Source: Mesostigma viride
Taxonomy: Eukaryota; Streptophyta; Mesostigmatophyceae; Mesostigmatales; Mesostigmataceae
Length of the DNA: 51,737 bases
Reading direction: 5' to 3'
Assembly: GCA_009746045.1 (NCBI GenBank)
Contig: RPFO01000080.1
Location: 5,694,476-5,746,212 of the forward strand
The notes beneath the pieces were generated by a model that had not been told where the DNA came from, searched no databases, and saw only the letters and a program-made list of their open reading frames with translations. The position numbers were made by a program, and so were the translations under genes. Positions 21,054 through 37,400 of the stretch are shown here, in pieces (the first letter of the stretch is position 1; the number at the start of each line of letters is the position of its first letter).

Positions 21054-21357
21054 CCAACAAACAAAAAGAGCGAGCCATCAAGATTCCAAGCGCCACCTCT
21101 GCATTGTGGCACATTACCAAAACCACCATGGTGCGAGCACCCGTCACCACCGAGCAAACGAAGTTACAGTTACAGTAAACGACAACCTCGCTAAAACACG
21201 TCCAGTGAATTAAAACGAATTCACTGGAAAACAAAGGGTGGTGGCAGCTGGGGAAATAGGGAGAAAACGAGGCGCCATGATTACACCAAAGACGTTGCAA
21301 AAAACATCTGGGAAAAGCGATGCTGTAGAACAGTACGACAAACAAAAGAAAGCCTAC

Positions 21358-27781
<6,424 letters not shown>

Positions 27782-28515
27782 TTCGTACCTGTCAACTACC
27801 GAAAGCGGGTAACTGAGACCAATATAACCAACTTGGTCGCGACTGGAGCTTCTTCACTACGACCAAAATAACCAACTTGGTCGTAACTGGAGCTTATCCA
27901 TCCTGTAACTCTGAAGATGTAACTTCTTGCCAACAGACATCAAAGCACTTGATGATCGCTCGACAGAATTACGAGGTTAAAAGTAACAAATATTGCCGGT
28001 GAGAGCAGCGACGTGCCTCTTGGAAAAAAATGTCGCCGGCACTTCACGTACTGGCTGCTCGCCTTTCAATACTGCCATGCTACACAGGAAACGGCATGCA
28101 TAAAATTGACGGGTCGCAATGTGCGTGGATCGTCAGCTTGCTCGTGGGAACAAGGTCGCGGGTTGTACAGGAGGTTTCCAAGTTGGTGCGCAAGCCACGC
28201 CAGTGGGAGTAAACCTGACTGACCGTCGACCGCGACCGACAACCCGCCCCAGTAAACATTTTTATTACAGACATTGAGCTCAGTGCTTGAGCTCACAACT
28301 GCTCAGGACTCACGAACGCTGACTGATCAAGTGATCATGCAAGGCTAACTAACCGCGATCCCGCGCCCACTGACTACTGTACATTGTACAGTGTTCTATC
28401 CGGCCCTCGGCCAATTTAGAATTCATTAAGGATTTGCTGATACTAAGTCCCCATTTCACATCTCTGGTCTATAATTGGATAATGAATATACCCATATCCC
28501 CAATTTCCCCGAAAA
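27782..28515. other. Region upstream of the PWWP gene and of the LINE
   Basis: No coding signal. Holds a 2-copy direct repeat (CCAACTTGGTCG..ACTGGAGCTT, 27810-27898). It should contain the PWWP promoter and, near 28440-28515, the short 5' leader of the LINE. Confidence 0.35.
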
Positions 28516-29526
28516 ATGCCAGGCGGCTACTCAGGCAACGCCCCCCGCTGCATCCCCGACATCATCACAGTACCTCAAAAGTACGCCAATGCCAGGGGTA
28601 TTAACTTCATCACCACTCAAGTGAATTACGAGGATCCCGTCTGCGTCAGCTGCTTTGCCACGAGGGAACACATCAGCAAAGAATGCCCAGAGCGCTCTCG
28701 CGCAGCCAGCGCCAAACAGAAGCGGTACGCAGACGCCACCGGTACAGCCTCCTTAGGCGACAATCGCACCCTCGCCAGTGACCGCGCCAAGACAATCACG
28801 GCATGGCTTCTCACCGCCCTGGCCCCATGGGACGCTGTCGCTGCATTGGAGATTCCGCGCACCGCCCAGCTTGGTTTGGAACTGACCATGCTGATTTCCT
28901 ACCCGGCGGAACAGGAGACCGTCCTGTGCCCTCTCAATGAGGCACAGGAACCATATCTTCCCAGATGGTCACCCACGGGGGCTGTCGTCAGACGCGGCCC
29001 CGCCATGCCGTTAGACATGTTTGCGAACGCCACCACGAGGCTGCGAGACATGGGCATGAGCGCGATCGTGACGGTAGACAGCACCACCACGTCCCTGCGT
29101 GCGCGGGCCATCGAGCCCACTGCTGCCATCAGATGGCACACCATCCAGATCATTATCCCCTGCACGACCACTCACAAGAAGGGTGACGCGCTGCCCCTTA
29201 CCGGCTGCCGCTGGGCCCCGGTGCAACTGGCCAAAGCGCTGGCCGTGTCCGGCATCGACATCGACCGGTTCAGGTCCCTGACCCGCCCCTCGACGGGCGC
29301 GCCAACGCCTTCAGCCTCAGCCCCACCCACCAGCGACCACGCTCCCAGGGGCATGCGGGAAGCAGTCCAGGACTCGGACAGCCTGCCCACCGACCTCGAC
29401 CTCACTGATGCGGAACTCGGCACCTCTGCGACAGTGGGCGCGGCATCAAAAGGCAAGCGCCCTCACCCCGACGCCAGCCAGGTACGCATGCTCCTGCCCT
29501 TGTCCCCCCTCTTCCCTATATCATAG
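28516..29526 (+). CDS. LINE ORF1-like protein with one zinc knuckle
   Basis: 336 codons from ATG. Near residue 40 CVSCFATREHISKEC fits a CX2CX5HX4C knuckle, one residue longer than the CCHC norm. The centre is an Ala/Thr-rich globular-looking region and the end is Pro/Ser-rich and disordered (PSTGAPTPSASAPP). Gag- or ORF1-type proteins bind the element RNA. It stops only two bases before the ATG of the endonuclease frame, implying coupled translation or reinitiation. It is unrelated by eye to the three RRM-type ORF1 copies at 1-8.8 kb. Confidence 0.5.
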   Translation: MPGGYSGNAPRCIPDIITVPQKYANARGINFITTQVNYEDPVCVSCFATREHISKECPERSRAASAKQKRYADATGTASLGDNRTLASDRAKTITAWLLTALAPWDAVAALEIPRTAQLGLELTMLISYPAEQETVLCPLNEAQEPYLPRWSPTGAVVRRGPAMPLDMFANATTRLRDMGMSAIVTVDSTTTSLRARAIEPTAAIRWHTIQIIIPCTTTHKKGDALPLTGCRWAPVQLAKALAVSGIDIDRFRSLTRPSTGAPTPSASAPPTSDHAPRGMREAVQDSDSLPTDLDLTDAELGTSATVGAASKGKRPHPDASQVRMLLPLSPLFPIS

Positions 29527-29528
29527 CC

Positions 29529-30320
29529 ATGAGCCAGCTCACACTAGTAACGTGGAATGTCAGGGGGCTGAACACATACGGAACAAACACAGCAGGGCAG
29601 GGACAACGTATACCCCGCACCCGAGAGTTAGCGAATGCGTTGCACAACTTGCTCGAGCGTTACGTGGGCCCCTCGCACGAAATTTGGATAGGACTGCAGG
29701 AACATAAAATCCAAGAAGCTGCCACACGCACAGCCCTTAGAGCTGCTAGAGCACTTGCACCTAGGACAGTTCACCGTTGGGCATGGGCACGCGGTACACA
29801 AGGGGGCACTGCCCTCATTCAATACCGTAAACCTCCCAACCCCACGCTGACATGCCAGGACTGGGCTATAGTTACCGACACAGCGGAGGCTAGATGGCAG
29901 GGCCGTTGGACGCGGCAGTCTATTACATGGGCAGGAAATAAGGGATACATTATTAGTGTATATGCCCCAACCGAGCCAACGGATCAAGCCTCATTCTACC
30001 CTTCCCTTTTCAAAATGGCCGCTGACCTTATCTCACAGGGTTTCGAAATTGTGCTGATGGGCGATTTCAATATAGACCTGGATGAACACCCCCCTATACG
30101 CACAGCGGCCTTCAGCAAACAGATCATGGACCTGAACTTACAGGGGGGGCCCACAATCAATCTACAATACCCATGCCAAATTTTATTACTTGAGGAGACG
30201 CCATTTCAACAAATACATGACAATTGATGCTCATTGTGAATGCGTTTCCACATGAAATCATTACCATTTCATGCAATTTGGTCACTAGTGCGCTTTCCGC
30301 GTGCACTTTTCATTACTAGA
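29529..30320 (+). pseudogene. APE-type endonuclease domain of LINE ORF2 (broken)
   Basis: The frame 29529-30227 shows the APE motif order: TWNVRGLN (Asn), LQEHKIQ (Glu), GYIISVYAPTEP, and LMGDFNIDLDEH (Asp and Asn). The enzyme nicks target DNA to prime reverse transcription. After about 30150 the family pattern continues in another frame: NFIT-stop-GDAISTNT, then a degraded end around SALSA where an SDH motif is expected. A stop replaces the usual Trp. No RT follows. Confidence 0.65.
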
Positions 30321-30324
30321 TTGC

Positions 30325-30382
30325 TTAAATTTATTAAAATTTATTAAAATTTATTAACATTTATTAAAATTTATTCAAGTCG
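30325..30382. repeat. A/T-rich 11-bp tandem repeat
   Basis: Four to five copies of AAATTTATTAA. It could be an AT tail of a non-LTR insertion next to the truncated LINE. Confidence 0.7.
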
Positions 30383-30653
30383 GGGTAAAATTGGCTGTTT
30401 TTGTCATAGTGTCATGCACTCGGAGGGTAAGCAAGTGAGACAAGTTGTAGATTATTTACAATTGCACAACCCTCTCCACGACCCCGCTAGTTCTATTTAT
30501 AGAACGAATTATAATTATTGCCAAAATTGTGCACAAGCCTGTGCACAACCCAACCAGTAATTCCCACTTGAACTTTGAATATTCAAGTGAATGCTCTGGA
30601 GACAGATGTACAGATCGATGTTTACAAATGTACACGAGTTCAGATCAAGCTAT

Positions 30654-31470
30654 CTAACTACCTACTAACAGGCGTTTCTTTACAGGTGCCCGTCCGCTGG
30701 GCTTCTTTACACCCCCCTCCCGCACATCTGCGCCAGCCTTCCCTTGAGGTTTTCGTTTGCCCTGCCCTGCGGCTTGGTCTCCCCCCTTCTCTTGGAGTCG
30801 TGGGGAAGATCTGGTCGCTGGGGAAGATCTGGTCGCCAGGAACCCCTTGTCCATCCACCACTCCAAATACGTTCCCTCAGGTGGCTTGAAACAGTTCCGC
30901 ATCTCGTCTTGTTGTACCTTGAAAATTATGTTGGGCATCGTCCCCTGCTCCCCATTAATCCAGATTCCCTTTTCGTCACACCCTTCTGCCCAAAATTTAA
31001 CGTACCACACGCCCGTTTTATCCACCTTTCGAACGACTCCATGCACCAGGAACGTGTCGACGTGGAAATCAGGCATGTGTGCCAGCTTCATTGGGTCTGC
31101 ATTGAGTTTAGCCACCGAATCAGCAGCCCACGTGGGCTTCCACAACGTATCAAGGCGCTGGGATTGGTTCTTCCGATACTGGCAAAATTCACCGCCGTGC
31201 TTGCACAATACCGAAACCGGACATCCAACAGGCGAGCGGGGCACGACCCGTTTCCCCCCCCCACACCTTCCAGATTCTCCATCCACGGCTGCCAACTTGG
31301 TGGTGGCACTTTCTTGTCTAGTGGCTTGGGCTGGGTTGCGGTAACTGTGACACGTCTTTGTGGCGCTTCCTCAGGTTCCGATTCTTCCGATTCTTCCGAA
31401 TCTTCCTCAAACCCTTTGGGTGGGCCGCCATGCGCGTCATCCTTTGGCGGCTCCTCTTCAGACTCGTCAC
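30654..31470 (-). CDS. Large gene, last exon
   Basis: The acceptor CACACAG at 31471 leads into GDESEEEPPKDDAHGGPPKG and a Glu/Ser run. After the G tract at 31254-31262 the frame moves and continues VSVLCKHGGEFCQYRKNQS, then GVWYVKFWAEGCDEKGIWI, to the stop at 30654. The tail is Lys/Arg/Gly-rich, possibly nuclear. Confidence 0.6.
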
Positions 31471-34400
31471 CTGTGTGTGAGACAAGCAATGACGAGCGGC
31501 GCAATTAGTTATCATTACAATCGCAAATCAAACTTGGGAATATGCAAACATCATAATTTAACCGACCATATTCACTCAGATTAACTTACCCTTTGACAGA
31601 TGACTAGCCGTTGCTCTTGATCGAACGTGCCCGCCAGGCGAAAGGAGCTTTTTGCAGTAGTCGACGGCACGCCCCAACATCCCCCCCCCGACGCCCCCGA
31701 ATTCCCCTTCGAGCCTCCCTCCCCTCCCCCCCCTCCTTCCCCCCTTCCCCCGATGCGCCGGTCGACCCGCCCCCCTCTCCGCCCTTCCCCCTTCCCCCGA
31801 TGCGCCGGTTGACCCGCCCCCCTCTCCACCCTTCTCTCCCCCCCCTCTCCGCCCTTGGACCCGCCCCCCTCTCCGCCCTTTGACCCGCCCCCCTCTCCAC
31901 CCTTTGACCCGCCCCCCTCTCCGCCCTTCGACCCGCCCCCCTCTCCGCCCTTCGACCCCCTCCCCTCTCCGCCCTTCTCTCCGCCCCCCTCTCCGTCCTT
32001 CGACCCCCTCCCCTCTCCGCCCTTCGACCCGCCCCCCTCTCCGTCCTTCGACCGCCCCCCTCTCCGCCCTTCGACCCCCCCCCTCTCCGCCCTTCGACCC
32101 GCCCCCCTCTCCGTCCTTCGACCCCCCCCCTCTCCGCCCTTCGACCCGCCCCCCTCTCCGCCCTTCGAACCCCCCCCTCTCCGTCCGACCCGCCCCCCTT
32201 ATCACCACCCTCATTCCCGCCCCCTCATCATCGCCGGCACCATCATCACCAACCTCCTCCCCATCATCACCCCCATGTGACCCGACATCCTCATCATCCC
32301 CCATTGAGACGTCTTCGGCCGAGGGGGTCTCCGAGGCGGCGCGCTTCCGGCGTTTCTTTTTGGTGCCAGCGCCTGCCGTCTCCAGCGGACGCTTCTGGGC
32401 TGCACCCGCAATTTCCTTGCCCGAACGGCCGTTGGGATTGGAAATATCCTCCCCCTCAGGCCGCTTCCCAAGTACCTTCAGAAGGACCTTAAACCCATCC
32501 ACCTGCTCCTTTGACCCAATGAAGATCACGGGTGGGTTGAAGAATCCCGTAAAATCGCCTAGGTACGACGACCAGGCGTCCTTCACACCATTGAAATCTC
32601 CACAATCCTTCGCCGCCTTCCAGTCCCTTTTCTCCACCCACGCACCCGTTCGACCCTTCAACAATTCCTCATCATTCCACAGCTTCGCGTGGTGTTCCAA
32701 ATTCAGCAGCCATATCCCATTCTTGATATCCGGCTGGTTCACCCCCCCCTTCCTCTTCACAACAAATTCGAACCCCTCCATTGCATTAAGTACCACTTGA
32801 GCCAACCGTGTCGGCCCATCGCTTTTCTCCCACGCGAAAGTCTTCATCATGAACTCACAGGTCGTGTCCCCGTCAGACCCGTAAACTTTCTTAGAAATCC
32901 ACGGGCCCTGCTGCTCGATTTCGGATGCCAGCTCCTCCGACCCAAACTTCCGCGGGGGTTCCCGCTTCTCCCCCACCTTTTTTTGGCGACCCGACTGGAC
33001 GTCCTCTGCCTCCGCATGTTCGGCTTGGCCTTCCTCCGGCACAGCCCCCGTCACCGCCACAGCCCCCGCCACAGGCTGTACGGGTTGGGGCACCACAGCC
33101 TGTTCGGTTGGGGGTTCGGGCGCAATCAGGACCCACCATTTCGTTTCCTCCTTGTGGGTCGTCCAAAAATTCGTCCTCTCCAGCAGTGCAAGTGGGAAGG
33201 TGGAATCGTCCCTCCCCGTTGGCCTGATAACCGCCCTTAGTCTCTTGGCAGCTACAGCGACCGTATCGGCCACCCTCTCAAGGGCGCTGTCGGCTTCCGA
33301 AGGCTGCATCGGCAACCAGCCGAGGTGGCGTGGTTCGGGGTATTTCCCCAAATCGCGGTTGTAGATCAGGAAAAGCTGGACAATCACCTCGCAGAAGATC
33401 TTGGCCATGTATGTCAGGTCATACAAGCACTGAGGAGGAACGTGTTTGGCCTTCACGGTTGCCATGATAGACGGCCAGAATCGAAAGCGGGCTAGACTCC
33501 TCCACCCTTCCTGTTTGATCCCCCCCCCTTCCTCATCACCCTTCCCTCCCCGTCCAGCTTGTCCGCTGCCACGATGTCCAGAAACTCTGCAAGCTCCTTG
33601 GCCACCTTGTCCTCAATCGGCATTCCACATCTACTGTCGTCGTTCGGAGCGACCGTTTCATCCTTCACAGCCGAGATGAAGTCGTAGACTTGGGTTTTCT
33701 CCGATTCGGACAAACCACCCTCGTTCAATCGCCCTCCAACCCGCTCCTCACCACCCTCCTCCCCCTCCCCGTCCTTCCTTGCCTTCTCAGTGCTGCTTGA
33801 AACCCCATGAATCAAATTCCATATTTCTTTCTGGTCCTGAAGGGGCACCTCCGGCTTATCCCAGGATTCCTCCATGTGCGTCTTGAAATAGTTGTGCACT
33901 TCCAGCAGCGCCGTCCCCCTCGACTTTTTGGAAACGGCCTCGTCTTCTGCATTCAGCCCCCCTCCGATCAGGGCAACCCTCCGATGCGCCTCTCTCCCCT
34001 GCATGCATGAAATGTGAATCAGTGTTTGAGACAAAAAACGGTCATACAACACACGACATGACATTTTGTCCTTACACTTTGGAAGATCGGCCGTTCCCGA
34101 ACAAAAATCACACCCTAATTTCCAGTTTCCAACGGCCGTTGGCGCAAGAAAAATCACACCCTAATTTCCAGGTTCCAACGGCCGTTGGCGCAAGAAAAAT
34201 CACACCCTAATTTCCAGGTTCCAACGGCCGTTGGCGCAAGAAAAATCACACCCTAATTTCCAGGTTCCAACGGCCGTTGGCGCAAGAAAAATCACACCCT
34301 AATTTCCAGGCTCCAACGGCCGTTGGCGCAAGAAAAATGTCGACCGAATTTCCAGGTTCCAACGGCCGTTGGCGCAAGAAAAATATCAACCAAATTTCCA

Positions 34401-37400
34401 GGTTCCAACGGCCGTTGGCGCAGGAAAAATGACACCCTAATTTCCAGGTTCCAACGGCCGTTGGCGCAAGAAAAATCACACACTAATTTCCAGGTTCCAA
34501 CGGCCGTTGGCGCAAGAAAAATCACACCCTAATTTCCAGGTTCCAACGGCCGTTGGCGCAAGAAAAATAACATCTAGTGCCTAAAACGTTCCCACACCCG
34601 ATCCGTTATATTTACCTTTTGCGTCCGCATGTCCTTCATGGGCGGGATCAGTGCTTCCCCCTCCACCTCCCAGCCCTTGAGCACGTCCAGATTGGTGTAC
34701 TTGAACTTCTCCGCGTCCCTCACCAACCCCCTCCACAAATCAAACGCCTCGTCGGTTGTCTCCACGAACTTGCCCTTTTGTTTACCCGCAATCTCGCCAG
34801 CTATCGCAGTACTCACTTGCTCGTCAGAGCCCTCGAAAATCACGGACTTCAACATCTGTGTGTAGTGGTTGCCGTCCAGCACGGCAAACTGCACAAACAC
34901 GCAAGGCGTCTGGTCTCGAAATTTACCCTTAACCCCTAAATGGGCAGAAATACTGCCGATGCATCGGCTGTAACTTCACAATTTTGCAAACCAGATGCCA
35001 TCCAACCCACCCATATCCAATGGCTGTCCTTGGGGGCCAAGCATGTCCATGAGTTGCCCTTCGGGTTGGTATATCACAACCTTACATATATGCAGGGTAG
35101 GCCATGTATAACTGCCGTCAAAGTCAGGGGGGTCAAGACGAGCGTTTTCATTTTTGGTAGAATGTGCATTTTGAATTATGTTGTAAGAGCTAGGCACCTA
35201 CCACTTCAGGGATGATAAACAATTAGTTGCTGAACAGTTTGAGCCATTGGGGTCATCATTTGGGTGGGTATACCAGCAGTTACACCCAGTACAGCCCATA
35301 GGGGTACCGTTGGTAAAAAGCAACCAAGGGGGTAGGAGTGGGCATACTACCTACTAATACCTACTAATATGGCCCCCAACCATGCCACACAATACATTTC
35401 CCTTCCACAATGATGGGGAAACATAACTGCATCATCACACTGCCCTTACATGGCACCTATGTGCAGGTGCCACCTTGTCCATGCACGTAGGTAACGTGGT
35501 ACGGATACCCTACGCAAGGCATGCATTCTAGGAGGCAGCCACCAACAAACTAGTGATTTTAAGCCTATTTCAGCTTGCCCTAGCAAGGATAAACTAGGCC
35601 TAAGCTGCTATAGCTTGCCAGGTGATGGCCAGCACACCTGGTGGCACATGCTGACAATGGGAAGCTTCTACTCACCGGTTACATGCTTGACGATGCCACA
35701 GAGACCAGCCAACTGCCTCACACTCATGCAATATGTGTGTGGGAAATGTATAACAAACATATATTAAAAATATAATTACTTACAGCAGAGTGAAATCACT
35801 CAAACCAAAGCAAACGCCCAGCTATAAACCTATATACAGAGCCATGTCAAAGCTCTATACTACGATAAGACCAATGGAAACGCCTAACGGGAGGAACCTA
35901 ATAGCCCTGCTGCACCGCAAAATCAGCCCGCGTACGGCGGAGCATGATGTCCGCCATGGCCCGAGTCAGCGCCACCGACAAGCGCTGACGCCAATATGAC
36001 GTCCAGGTCCGCGCCGACCATGGGGCCCGCTGGCCCTCCAGGTCCAGCCGGTCCTCCCGGAGCCGGCAACACTCCTTGAAGAAGGCGGAGGTCAGGGGCC
36101 CCATGGCCCCAAACTCCTCCAGGACAAAGGGCACCACACGATGGTGCCCGACGTCGCCGTAGGCCAGGAGCTTGGCCCGCTCCGCCCGGTCCGCCGTGTA
36201 ACCTGCCGTGAGGGAGGCCCCAGCCACGTGGCTAAGAGCCAAGGGCCGCGCCACCGAAACGTCAATAAGCAGATGCCGGCCACCCCCTCAAAGTCCAGCA
36301 CCACGATGTCAGGCCGGTGGTTGGGGGAATAGAAGGCAGCGCCATCCGCATCCTCGGACCGGATGTTCGCGTGGGGAAAACCGACCGAATCATGGCGAGC
36401 ACCACCGTCAGGAGGACAGTGTGCAAATACAAATACCAATTCTGATTCTGTTGGCCCCCCATGCAGGCAAGGTAGTGAGTCCCCGTGGGATCCAGCGGCT
36501 GCCCACAGCTACCACAAGGCCGCCCGGCCGGAACAAGAGGCTGCGGGGCAAATAGCTGGTGCCGGAGCGCCACCGAGTAGTGGCTGGGAGCCAAGGCGAA
36601 TGGGGGGGCCATGGGAAGAGCACGAAGGTACGCCGAGCCCACACTCCGCAAGGAAAGCGAGAACAGCCACGCACGTCCCTGGGCGTTGAGGTCCGCGAAA
36701 AGAGCAATCCAATCAGCCGTGTGCAGAATACCCGCGTAGGTTTTCTGGTGTTTATCGATGACGCGAGCAGGGAATGCGGCGGGAGATTGAACGGAGGCGA
36801 CCGAGGGAGTGCCGCGAGGGAGGTGGCGCTGTACCGCCTGAGCGGCACGGACGGGAGAACAGGCCTGCTGGATCTCAGCATAGGCCTCCTGGATGGCGGT
36901 GACGAAGGGCAAAGGGCTGCTGGGGTCCAGGAGGTCAGGCGCTGCCGTACAAACATATATGGAGGTATTCAAACCCATACAGCCTCTAAAACTTATCACC
37001 ATCACCCTGTGGCAGGTCAACTGACTGAGGGAAGCATCTAAGAAGGGTGTTTTAGAAAGGGGCCAGGCCAGGGTCAAGAAAGAGCATGAATAATGCAAAA
37101 AGAATGTGCTACACAAGCTAGAACGTATGTATAAACGTCAAACATCGATGGGAAAACGATGATTAAGCTTTACCAGGCATGGATGGCGTTACCTTGGCCC
37201 AGGCGGTGGCCGCAAAATGGCGCATTTCGGCACACCAAAGTTGTGCAGCATGGTCGCTGGATTCGGCGATTTCTGGCCACCCTTGCACGTTTACGACTAC
37301 CATGTATCATAAAAAGTACAAAGAAACCAATATATCCTTTAAAATACGCCGGAAAGGTATTGCTGTCAACGTTTCTATCGTCCGGCCTGATCGCAGTTTT

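Larger units (their letters stand above)
28516..30320 (+). mobile_element. LINE with ORF1 and decaying APE endonuclease, no RT
   Basis: Two consecutive frames (28516-29526 and 29529-30227) have the ORF1-then-endonuclease order of non-LTR elements. The RT is absent, so the element is truncated at its 3' side, the reverse of the usual 5' truncation. An A/T-rich repeat follows at 30325. Confidence 0.6.

Noticed and set aside
20603-21213. Open frames of GRSV or PTDR repeats
   Set aside because: Products of translating the ACCG microsatellite; the surrounding coding evidence is for the PWWP gene intron.
34129-34570. CRISPR-like regular array (10 units, 46-bp pitch)
   Set aside because: The spacers are themselves repeated and nearly identical, the setting is eukaryotic, and there are no cas genes. 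It is a tandem satellite.
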